Assembly: GCF_029873635.1 (NCBI RefSeq)
Contig: NC_080425.1
Location: forward strand, 40,861,390-40,925,389
Origin: Malania oleifera
Taxonomy: Eukaryota; Streptophyta; Magnoliopsida; Santalales; Ximeniaceae
Length of the DNA: 64,000 nt
Direction of reading: 5' to 3'
Position numbers and translations under genes: made by a program. The notes below the pieces were generated by a model. It did no database searches. It saw only the letters and a program-made list of their open reading frames with translations, and was not told where the DNA came from. Below are positions 12,139 to 21,693 of this stretch, in pieces. Numbering within the stretch: the first letter of the stretch is position 1; each line of letters begins with the position of its first letter.

Positions 12139-12891
12139 TGCTACGGGTCGAGAGAGAGGAAGGTCGGGGAGTCCGAGCAGACAACCAGAGAGAAGAGTTG
12201 GCTCAAGCAGGAGGCTATGAGCAGACGACCAGAAGGGAGATTACAAGACTCAAGCCAAGGGGGGGTGTCCGAGCAGACTAAGGGGCTCGGACGAATAGAT
12301 TGGCTCTTCAGCTGGGACGAATGGATGGCTTTACACAAAGGAGTTTTTCTTCGCTGAGGAGCTCGGATCTTTGTAAGTGGACCGAGTAGGCTGAGGCACT
12401 TTGCAGGGGGACTCGAGCAGAAGATGTCGAGCAGCTTGAGGGGCTCGGGCGGGACGTCTCTTCGTAGGACGAGCTCTTCATGGGCCGGGTCATCGTGTGC
12501 CAAGAGCGTTAATCACGTGGAAGCGGGGCTGGGCACTAGGTCGAAGTCTCTTGAGTCTTCAGCATCAATTTTACAGCTTTATTGTTGTCCAAGTGTAAAT
12601 GGGCCAAATGGAGGCCTAGTGTAGTAGAGCCCATAGGGCATTCCAAAGTAGTTAGTTACAAGTTGTTATGTATAAAGATGGGCCAATGGAAACAGGGGGT
12701 CAACTAGAAAATTGGGAATCTGTTTGTTTCTTTGTTTCTTTGGAGAGTGGCTCTCTCGAACCAGCCAACCTGCAGCTTCATTTCCATTTTTATTGCATTC
12801 AATAAATCTCCATTCAATCATTCATTCCATTCATTCCATTTCCTATTGAAATTCATCCAATCATACAACTCACACTAGCAAATTCATTACA
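12139..12891 (+). repeat. 5' LTR of the gene-capturing retrotransposon
   Basis: Direct copy of 17675-18428. Rich in gagcagac and ctcgagc motifs in its first half, AT-rich with cattcattccattcattcc repeats near its end. It ends ttcattaca directly before the PBS. Confidence 0.92.
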
Positions 12892-12893
12892 AT

Positions 12894-12905
12894 TGGTATC
12901 AGAGC
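12894..12905 (+). other. Primer-binding site (tRNA-iMet type)
   Basis: tggtatcagagc, two bases after the LTR end. It matches the 3' end complement of plant initiator methionine tRNA, the usual primer for plant LTR retrotransposons. Confidence 0.9.
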
Positions 12906-12921
12906 ACAAACTCCTACCACC

Positions 12922-13341
12922 ATGGGAGAGGGAACTCGCATAAACCAGATTTTGGAATGCATTGCCGCACGTCAAATCACTATTACTCAACAATTGGAAG
13001 CTCTTTCTGAGAGTGTGAAGTGGCTCGGCAAGCAAAAGATTAGCCAAGAAAGCCTTGGAGGGACATTTGGCAATGATTTCAAACATCAACACTATGAGGG
13101 CCACGATGGGGAGCAACACAATACAGAGAGAGCATACCCCTTAGCTCCAGCTGCAGCAGACTCTAATATGTCATCCAAAAAGGTGACTGAAATGGGTGGA
13201 CCTAATGGTAAGAGAAATTTGCATCAACAAAAATCCAGTTGCAGTCCCAAACTCACTCAGCCGATCAAGAAGGGATTAAGCATGTCCAATCCAACAAGAA
13301 AGTGTCTAGATCCAGTGTTTCTTTGCATGCGCAACAAGACA
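12922..13341 (+). mobile_element. gag-like leader of the gene-capturing element
   Basis: The open frame starts MGEGTRINQILECIAARQ shortly after the PBS and has a coiled-coil-like, glutamine-rich start (residues 1-45), as in plant Ty3/gypsy gag N-termini. It runs without a break into the RNF10-like segment, so the first product of this element would be a gag/host-protein fusion. The middle part (residues 50-140) is not recognised; it may be degenerate gag or part of a captured gene. Confidence 0.55.
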
Positions 13342-13500
13342 AGAGCTCCTTCTCCTCCTCCAAGAAGGCTGCAGAAAATTAATTTTTACAACAAAGATTT
13401 ATTCCTTCAAGCAAACTACAAATTTGTTGTGATCAACTCGGGAGACTATACACCTGAATCGATGGATCCAGACAATATGTTCCTGTGGGATGATGATACT
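13342..13500 (+). pseudogene. Captured fragment of an RNF10-like RING protein
   Basis: Within the open frame that begins at 12922, residues 141-192 read RAPSPPPRRLQKINF then YNKDLFLQANYKFVV and ESMDPD. This is the conserved segment just before the RING finger in plant relatives of RNF10 E3 ligases. The RING cysteines that should follow are not here, so only a short exon-scale piece was taken. The downstream stretch DDTLVSHHPSKVDW at about 13490-13560 was not assigned. Confidence 0.7.
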
Positions 13501-13617
13501 TTAGTGTCACACCATCCATCTAAAGTAGATTGGATTTGTCACAATGTGGAGCAATAGGAAGAGGATGAATTAGAAATGTGGAAGGATAATGCAATTAGTC
13601 TGGGTTCTGACGAGCAG

Positions 13618-13794
13618 GTTATTTCCGTGGCTGAGAGAGTTGCTCATGAGCGTTGTGAACCTTCACCTGGTTTGGATGGTTCTCTCATTGGTTATCAAGT
13701 TCGTCTTGATAGTGCAAGGAATGAGAAAACGAAGCTTCTATTCTGCACAACAAACATTCTTCTGTGGAAAATTGCAACTAACAGCAACTTGCCT
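13618..13794 (+). pseudogene. Captured fragment of a DExH7-like RNA helicase, first piece
   Basis: Reads VISVAERVAHERCEPSPG, GYQVRLDSARNEKTKL and LLFCTTNILL. These match helicase motif Ia (ISVAERVA) and the motif Ib region (TTGILL-type) of plant DExH7/DHX57-like DEAH-box helicases. It stops at the nested solo LTR; the following part of the same helicase resumes on the other side of that LTR at 16402. Its presence inside LTRs and the lack of introns point to capture from mRNA. Confidence 0.82.
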
Positions 13795-14015
13795 TGTAAA
13801 GACCCGAAAATTTAAAAAAGATTAAAATAATTTAGAAAAAATAATAATAAATAAAACAACAGATAAATGAATAAAAGGAATAACGTGGGAAAAGAGAAAA
13901 AAAAATTAAAAATAAAGAAATTAAATTAAATTAAGATAAATTAAATAATTAAATAACTAGTTGTTAAATTAAATATTATTGTATTGGATTTATAAAAAAA
14001 AATAATTAAAATAAG

Positions 14016-14046
<31 letters not shown>

Positions 14047-16396
14047 AATAAGTTAATATGTATATATATATATATATATATGTATATAAAGTTACTGACA
14101 GAATGAAGATAAGAAGAAGAAAGAAGAAGGAAGAAGAAGAAAGAAGAAAGAAGAAAGAAGAAAGAAGAAGAACTTGGAGCAGAGCTGCACGCCCCTCCCC
14201 CCTGTGAATATTTTTCCTGCGTGCCAGCCACTCCGTCTCCGTCTCTCTCCTTCTCTCAATTACTCGGCGAGTTTGCTACGGATCGGGAAACGGAAGCTGC
14301 CGTTGGAATCTTGGTTCCGCTGCCGACATTTCTATTAGGGCAGATTTTTCATGGGAACGGTTTAGGCACTGCTCTTGGGGAAAGGTAGTTTTTCCTCATT
14401 TTCTCAATTTTGCCGTTAATATGTGGTTAAATCAACGAACGGACACCATCACGGGGTCCTAGTTGTCGTCATCGTCATTTTGACGTATGTAATTTTCCAA
14501 TTGGGGTTTTTTAGACCCTACTCCAAAGCGAGAGTGGGATTTGGAAAATTTGGCAATTTGGCTAAATTTAAAGGTATATTTATTTATTTAGGAATTATGA
14601 CCCTAGGAAATATTTAAAAAATATTTTATTTAAGAATAATTTATTGGAATTAGGAATTTAATTTTAGGGTTCGAGTGAGGGCCGCAGGTATTTTTTGGAG
14701 TCCCTGTTAGCGTAGTTCAAGAAACCAGGTAAGGGGAAAAATATATATTAAATCAGAATTTTTATGAATTTAATGAAAAAATAAATTGTGTTATATGTAC
14801 GTGTATATGTTTCGGTATGGGTAAAATGCCAATTGTTTAAATTATATTTCTTTCGAATTTAAGGTTGTTTATTAGATATATATATGTGAAAATGAACTGA
14901 TGAAAGTGAAAAAATATTTTCAGGATAATTAAGTAAGAAATGAAAGGTATTTTTAGTATATAAATATTAAAAGTTTGTTGGCTTATTTTACAGGCAATAT
15001 ATGAATTTTAATGTTAAATTGTGTGGCATGAGATTCTGTGCAAATATATGTTAAATGTATGAGATGCAGGCTAAGTAAGTAAAACAATGAAAATAAAATA
15101 TGATATGGACAATGTTGCCTGTGTATATTAAATGCAACCATGTAAATGTAAGACAGCTGAAAATGAGCCATGTTAGCAGATCTAGCACACTTCTGTGTAG
15201 ACTAACTGATGACAGCTAAAAGGAGTTGTGTTAGCAGATCTAGCACGTTTTTACGTAGACTAACTGATGATGGCTAAAGACCATCTGTAGTACGAAGTAA
15301 TGAAATGAAATGTTATGCAATAAAATGACGATGAAAAGGCAATGAAATGAAATGACAAAGGTAAATGATGTAAATGGGAAAAGTCACTTAAAGTGAAACG
15401 AATGCAAAGTTAAGTTATGAATAGGAATGAATGTGCATGAATGTATAATGACAGAAAAGAATGATGTATTATGATAATAGAAGTATGTATGTATGTAGAA
15501 CATGTTATGATTGGGCGAGGCATACCCTTCACCTGAGGGCTTGCTGAGTAAGGCAAGTGCACTAGTAGCTTCAGATGTGGCAGTAGCTACATAACATACT
15601 AGGGCAGAGGGAACCTACTTGTATGGGCGGGTAGGATTCCCTATCCTTAGGGCCTTTGCCGGTAAACTATTGTTGAACTGTGTGAGTACGAGATTAATCT
15701 ACCACTTGATGGCATACTGAGTAAGGTGAGTGCTCTAATATGTTTTAATTGTGACCTTAGGGTTACCTAAGTATCAGAGCAGAGGGGTGCTACTTGTATG
15801 GGCGGGTAATCACCCCTATCCTTGGGTAATCTCGTGGGTTAAATATTTGCATGTGATTGTTTAGGTTTAGAAAATGATTTCAATATTATATGATGATTTG
15901 CAAATCAAATAAAAATGATATCTATTTATCTCATGTTGGCCACACGCTGTTCTAATATGTATATTTCTTCCCTTACTGAGATGTGTCTCACCCGAATATG
16001 ATTATTTCTTTTTCAGGACATTCTCGAGGTCGAGCTTAGGGAGCTCGAGGGTATTTAGCATTTTGAGGGACTTAAAGAGAAAGGGTATATTTTCAAAACA
16101 CTTTGGGGGAATGTAAATATTTATGTTTTAAGTTTTTATGTTTTAATCCTGTTGAGAACAGGATGGTTGTGAAAATACTGAAATGCTTTTGGAGATGTAT
16201 GTATATATGGAAATGCAGGTGTTGGATGATTTAATATGGATTATAGTTAGAATTAGTAAACTCTGGTATTATGTTATATGGAGATTATGATTATGTTTTC
16301 TGCTGCGTATGTTATGTTAATTATGGAATATGATTTATTAGAGATTTTATCAGGTTTAACACGTCGGACCCGGGTTTAAGGGTTCGGGGCGTTACA
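13795..16396 (+). mobile_element. Solo LTR of a Tekay-like Ty3/gypsy element, nested in the captured helicase
   Basis: Begins TGTAAAGACCCG and ends GGGCGTTACA, flanked on both sides by the perfect 5-bp target duplication TGCCT (13790-13794 and 16397-16401). No coding region lies inside, so 2602 bp of LTR remain after LTR-LTR recombination. It contains poly-AT stretches, a GAA-rich purine tract (14100-14170), a duplicated 65-bp gttagcagatctagcac unit (15173-15290) and two diverged copies of a cttgtatgggcgggta block (15618-15635; 15790-15810). It also carries the ccttactgagatgtgtctc...tttcag block (15971-16016) shared with other LTRs in this window. Confidence 0.92.
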
Positions 16397-16401
16397 TGCC
16401 T

Positions 16402-17180
16402 AGTGTTACTTATGTCATTGTTGATGAAGTGCATGAGCGGTCTCTTTTGGGTGATTCTCTTCTTATTGTTTTGAAGAATTTGGTTGAGAAACAATCTGTT
16501 GATGGCACTTAGAAGTTGAAAGTTATCCTTATGTCGGCAACAGTTGATTCAAACTTATTTTCAAGATATTTTGGTCATTGCCCAGTTACTACTCAAGGCC
16601 GAACACATCCTGTTACAACAAACTTCCTGGAGGATACATATCAAAGCCTCAACTACCATCTTGCTTCAGATTCTCTAACATCTATACCAAATGCGTCATT
16701 CATGAAAGCAAAGCTTCCAAAAGGTCCTATGAGCCACCAGAGGGGGAAGAAAAATCTCATCTTATCTTCTTGGGGTGACGAATCTCTGCTCTCTGACAAT
16801 TATATTAATCCATACTATATTCCTAAGAATTATTAATCATTCAGCGAGCAAACTTGTCTTAATTTGAAAAGATTGAACAAAGGTGTGATTGATTATGATC
16901 TTTTTGAAGGCTTGGTTTGCCATATTGATGAAACTGATGCCGAAGGTGCCATACTCATATTTTTTCCTCGAGTCTCAAAAATTAATGTGTTGCTTGATAG
17001 ACTAACTGCTACATATCAATTTGTTGGGGTATATTCTAATTAGATTCTTCCTTTACCGTCACCCATAGCTGTTGCAGATCAGAAAAAAGTGTTTCTACGA
17101 ACCCCTCATGACATACAAAAGGTTATAATTGCAACTAATATTTCAAAGACTAGCATAACAATGGATGAGACGGGTTTTAT
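16402..17180 (+). pseudogene. Captured fragment of a DExH7-like RNA helicase, second piece
   Basis: Carries the helicase II box as VIVDEVHERSLLGD, motif III as KVILMSATVDSNLFSRYFG, then QGRTHPVTT, the KKNLILSSWGDESLLS segment, LICHIDE-like and AILIF segments, and the region around motif V as KVIIATNISKTSITMDE. Order and spacing follow plant DExH7-like helicases over roughly 250 residues with no intron, although the host genes of this family are multi-exonic. It is broken (several breaks) and ends abruptly where a PPR-like reading begins. It lies directly after the TGCCT copy of the nested LTR. Confidence 0.85.
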
Positions 17181-17190
17181 CTCCTCAAAT

Positions 17191-17500
17191 CTCACTTACA
17201 ATAACCCCATGGGTCTCTACACACAGACTCGCATGCTTGAGAAAATCCCTAACGTGCTATCAGGGATGAAGGAGAATGGATTCTCTCCTAACAATTGTAG
17301 CTACAGAATTTGTAGTAACTCGTATGGGATAGGATCTGATATTGAGAATGGAGGAGTTTCTAGAAGAAATGGATAGTGAACCTGACATCTCCATGGACTA
17401 GAGCACTTCCACCATAGTGGCCAATTTCTACATTAAAGCAAGTATTAATGCGAAAGCAATTGCAACCTTGAAGAAAGCTGAGGATGAAGAAGAGAAGGTG
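17191..17500 (+). pseudogene. Captured fragment of a PPR protein
   Basis: Reads LTYNNPMGLYTQTRMLEKIP, NVLSGMKENGFSPNNCSYRI and, in a neighbouring frame, ISMD and VANFYIKA. This is the signature of plant P-class pentatricopeptide repeats (YNxxMxLY, PDVLxEMKxxGxxPDxxSYRICINSYG, VANFYIKAG). About two to three repeats are represented and broken. It follows the helicase piece directly, so at least two unrelated genes are fused. The 3' part to 17640 (lysine/glutamate-rich, EAWKWYHKWKEKFPHLV) was not identified. Confidence 0.75.
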
Positions 17501-17674
17501 GCTTCGCTATTATCTGAGCTCCGGTGCGAAGAGGTCAGAGCAGGGTAAGTTTTGAAGAAAGCTTCTATTGAAGTTGCTGAGGGACAGGAGAAGGAGGAAG
17601 CGTGGAAGTGGTATCATAAGTGGAAGGAGAAGTTTCCTCACCTTGTGGGCAAGGTGCTTAAAAGGGGAGGGTAT

Positions 17675-18428
17675 TGCTACGGGTCGAGATAAAGGAAGGT
17701 CGGGGAGTCCGAGCAGACATCCAAAGAGGAGAATTGGCTCAGGCAAGAGGCTACGAGCAGACGACCAGAAAAGAGATTACAAGACTCAAGCCAGGGGGGG
17801 AGTCCGAGCAGACTAAGGGGCTCGGACGAACAGATCGGCTCTTCAACTGGGACGAACGGACGACTTTACACAAAGGAGTTATTCTTCGCTGAGGAGCTCG
17901 AATCTTTGTACATGGACCGAGTAGGCTGAGGCCCTTCACAGGGGGACTCGAGCAGAAGATGTCGAGCAGCTTGAGGGGCTCGGGTGGGATGTCTCTTCGC
18001 AGGACGAGCTCTTTATGGGCCAGGTCATCGTGGGCCAAGAGTGTTAATCACGTGGAAGCGGGGCTAGGCACTAGGTCGAAGTCTCTTGAGTCTTCAGCAT
18101 CAATTTTACAGCTTTATTGTTGTTCAAGTGTAAATCGGCCAAATGGAGGCCAAGTGTAGTAGAGCCCATAGGGCATTCCAAAGTAGTTAGTTACAAGTTG
18201 TTATGTATAAAGCTAGGGGGCCAGCGAAATAAGGGGTCAGTTAAAAAATTGGGAATCTGTTTGTTTCTTTGTTTCTTTGGAGAGTGGCTCTCTCGAACCA
18301 GCCAACCTGTAGCTTCATTTCCATTTTTATTGCATTCAGTAAATCTCCATTCAATCATTCATTCCATTCATTCCATTTCCTGTTGAAATTTGTCTAATCA
18401 TACAGCTCACACTAGCAGATTCACTGCA
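17675..18428 (+). repeat. 3' LTR of the gene-capturing retrotransposon
   Basis: Direct copy of 12139-12891, preceded by the purine tract at 17660-17671. It starts TGCTACGGG and ends ttcactgca. Differences from the 5' copy are scattered, mostly transitions. Confidence 0.92.
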
Positions 18429-21400
18429 GGCTCTGCCCCGACTTCCAGTGGCCCAGATATGTGGAGGTGTGAGGGTTTTTCTAGGGTTTCTGGGTGAACA
18501 CGACAAGGATGGAGTCTAGGACTTTGGAGGAAATGGACAGTTATGAAGGCACTGATCCAATTTGTAAACAAGTCGAATTCAGGTGTGAGACATAAGGACA
18601 ATTTTCTTGACATTGTTGTTAACTTTGCTGTTATTCGAAGAGTGGGGTTGAATTGGTATTTTAAAAATTTCTTGGCTAGGTCACTAAACCAGTAGCAATA
18701 TTACACAAACTTAAAGTCAATCTAGTGCTGATAAAATAAATCAATATATATTCAGGGGAAGTTAAATTGCACAAGTAATCTAATTAAGCATGCACAATAA
18801 AGTAGTAAAGAAAGATGACACCAGATATGTTATCAAGGTTCGACAAACTGCCTACGTCCCCGCCTTGACTCACAAACACAAGTATTACACTAAGTCTCAC
18901 TTAACGGGTGGAGCGGTACCTAAATACAACTAGGTCAATTAGCACAGGGCTGACCTCAACCTTTACAACCAATCCTTCCGAGCTGGATTACCGCCCCCTC
19001 AGGCCATGTCTGGAATACAATAGAATCACAATATAATTTTCGTACAAATATTATGCTTCTCAATCATGCAGCTTTGCACTAGTAATAATCAAAGCACTCC
19101 AATAATGTATGAATAATAAACTCAATGGTGTATATGTGCAATCAACACTCAAAGTAAAGATTATCTCAAATTTATGCACAAGAGTGTATCTATAAGCTAA
19201 TCTTTGAAACTATGTTTAGATAAAAATCTCAATCACAGTTTTAGGGTTTCAAAGATTTGTACCAAGAGTAATATGAATATCTCAAAAATATTTTCTCAAT
19301 AACAAAGCACAAAGAGATATTTAAGTCTAAATTTGTAAAATGATTTTTTCACACACAAAAATATAAGCTAAGGTGTCTTGCAATATGAGTGCAAAGACCC
19401 ACAAGCTCTAAGTTTTCCCACTCAAAAGATTTATTAAATTAAATTTGGAGGGAAAACTAAGCTCAACCCTCAATCCAAAAATCAACAATGGAATGAACAA
19501 ATGAGGGTTTCTAGTAATAGCACACAATGAATAACACACTCACAAAGTTAGATTTCTCAAAGAAAGTGTAGTATATGAGTGTATAGCGCTTGTATGAGAA
19601 GATAGGGCTTAGGAAATTTTAGAGGATTTTTTGCTTAATCAATGCACTAATTAGGTGCTAATCCAAGTAAATGAACCCCTATATAAAGAGAAGGTTAAAA
19701 TTATAACCGTCGGGGATACGCAGGGAATTATTAAATTTGTTTTAAAAACGTTTAAGAAAATAAACCTTGTTTACCTTAAAATAATCATGGTAAAAATTAA
19801 GACAACCCTAGAGTTTTGGGCGCCTCACTTGTCGTTCGGTGGCCCGAACAGACACAATAGGAAATATGATTTTTCAAGGTTCGGGTACCTGAATAAATGT
19901 TTGGTTTGCTGAGTCGAGGCGATTTTCCAAAAGTTTACGATTCGGTCGCCCGGTATCCAGTTCAGTTTTCCGAACTTACATATTTGGTAGCACGAGATAG
20001 TTTTGAACATGAGAGTTCAGGTTCTCGAGTTGGTGGAAAAAGTAAGAATGAATGTTTGGTTGACTGATGACGGTGGTGCCCTTTTCTGTTCGGTCGCCCA
20101 AAATCTGGTCAACTGTTTGACCTCACAACGGTTCGGTCACCCAAGGCAATTTAACTTGCCTAGTTCGGTCACCCGAAACCCTTGTGATTTAGCCCTTTAA
20201 GTCCTGATTTAATTCAATTGATTCCCCTTATATTATATGTGATCTTGGGGACTATTTTGCGTGTAAGTGCAAGGACCTAGGGTCATTCTAAGGTCTTTGA
20301 GCTCATTAATTCCTACATGCATGATATGCATTTAATTATTACAAATCTTTCCTATGTTACTATTACAAACCTGAATTGAACATTAAATAAATTACAATGA
20401 ATGAAACTTTTGGGTCTTTGTTCTTCAAGTCTTCATATGCCATTAAGTGATCTTGCTAATATAAATCTTCACACAGACTTGATAGACATTAAATACCTGA
20501 GTATTTGTCATAATCAAAACCGGGTATGACCTATAAGGTCAACAATTGTTATGAAACTTGTTTCTAAGATTGACCTTGATGAGATTGTTAAGAGAACAAC
20601 CATCTTTAGAAAAGCTTGTTAATGTTGTTTTGAATAAAGTCTTGGGCAAGACTAAGTTCAAAGAGATTGTCAGAAAATTGCCTGCTAAAGGAGAAAAGTG
20701 ATTTGCAATTGTTAAGGGAGATGAAATTGTTTTGGTGAAGGGGCCTTTGGAGAAATTGTTTTACAGATTGCTATTGAAAGGATAAGACCCATAGAAATTG
20801 TTCATGAGCTAGTGCATTTGGGAATATTTCCCAAAATTGTTAGGCTTGTAGAAACATTGTTCTTAGGATCTTGTAGAGAATACTTGTTTAAGTCTACCTT
20901 CTTTGATAGATGAATTTGTCAAGGCCTCGTCCCTTGCAAGAATTCCTTTGTTAGAAAATTAGGTAAATAATTTGTTGCACATTTTATTGGTTCGATGTCA
21001 AAATCGAATAAGGAGAGAAGAGCCTACCATCTAGCAAAAATATGCTTAAATGCCACATTCTTAACATCTTTTGTTAATACATATTTTGCAAACTTATAGT
21101 CAACCCTTAAAAAAAACTTTTATTAAGAAGATCATCCTGAAATTTAGTGATGCAAAGAACTATCAATAAAATTTCCTTTTTAACTATAGAATATTTTTTT
21201 GGGTTTCATTCCATATTTTAGAATAAAATATTATAATTGTTCCTGATCATTTTTTAATTGTTTAAGAATACCACCATATCCAAGATCACTTGCGTGCGTT
21301 TGAACAATTTTAAACATGTTAGGATCATAAATATTCACGCATGGTATATATTTAACCTGGGATTTAATTGTTCTTACTGCATTAGTTGTGTCCAATAAGG

Positions 21401-21693
21401 AGGATTCTTTTTAAGCCTATGGTACAAAGGTTTGTATATTGTTCTTAAATCTTTGTAAAAATCAAATATATATTTTAAACATCCTAAAAATCTTTGTAAT
21501 TGTTTTTTCATCTTTGATTTCATCAAGAAACATACCTGCAAATTCAATACTCCTATTGATAGGAATAATTGTTCCATTTTCAATATTATAACGAAGAAAT
21601 CTTATTTTGGTTTGGATTAAGATCGTTTTTTTTGCAGAGACTATAAGACTATTATTTTTAATAATTTTTTTAAACTATTCTAAATGCTTAAAA
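18429..21693 (-). mobile_element. Endogenous caulimovirid (plant pararetrovirus) fossil, interrupted
   Basis: On the - strand near 21374-21583 the RT thumb/connection reads LQRFLGCLKYIFDFYKDLR and YKPLYHRLKKNPP, a hallmark of Caulimoviridae. Further 3' (about 20930-21350) RNase H-like motifs follow (ASDLGYGGIL, FFLRVDYKFAKYVL, IFARW, FDFDIEPIK). A serine/proline-rich reading (SPLTIANHFSPLAGNF) continues to about 20550, and a further piece may lie at 18429-18611 across the solo LTR. The copy is broken (many breaks), incomplete and old. Its upstream end is cut by the 5' LTR of the next element at 21694. Assignment of 18429-18611 and 20550-20900 to the virus is less sure than the RT/RNase H part. 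Confidence 0.75.
18617..20544 (-). mobile_element. SIRE-like copia solo LTR
   Basis: On the + strand it starts TGTTAACTTTG and ends GGTCAACA, flanked by the perfect 5-bp target duplication ATTGT (18612-18616 and 20545-20549). Read on the - strand it begins TGTTGACCTTATAGGTC with GGTTTTGATTATGACAAA close behind, the style of SIRE/Maximus LTR starts. It is 1928 bp with no coding region. It includes five spaced copies of an imperfect palindrome like ttcggtcgcccgaa (about 19835-20180). Confidence 0.88.

Larger units (their letters stand above)
12139..18428 (+). mobile_element. LTR retrotransposon carrying fragments of several host genes
   Basis: Two 753-754 bp direct LTRs (12139-12891 and 17675-18428) both begin TGCTACGGG and end CA. 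A tRNA-iMet-type PBS follows the first (12894), and a purine tract (aaaaggggaggg) precedes the second. The interior has a gag-like start (12922-13341) but no protease, RT or integrase. In their place are coding pieces resembling an RNF10-like RING protein (13342-13500), a DExH7-like RNA helicase (13618-13794 and 16402-17180) and a PPR protein (17191-17500). The helicase pieces run through without introns, suggesting a spliced RNA source. The LTRs differ at roughly one base in 10-15 over their first half by eye, which suggests insertion on a scale of a few million years. No matching 5-bp target duplication is seen (agttt versus ggctc). The element is broken and was non-autonomous. It is itself split by a 2.6 kb solo LTR. 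Confidence 0.85.

Noticed and set aside
12141-12503. - strand frames inside the 5' LTR, and the matching ones at 17751-18038
   Set aside because: GC-rich LTR sequence that is open by chance; duplicated because the LTRs are duplicated, with no domain.
13941-14231. - strand frame with Ile-Tyr repeats
   Set aside because: Translation of (AT)n and (GAA)n tracts inside the solo LTR.
12134-18433. Target-site duplication for the gene-capturing element
   Set aside because: The five bases flanking each LTR (agttt and ggctc) do not match, so none is claimed; the flanks may have recombined.
20550-20950. + strand protein-like reading with repeated aattgtt words
   Set aside because: Considered as a broken host gene, but the - strand reading continues the caulimovirid fossil better, and the + strand has many stops.
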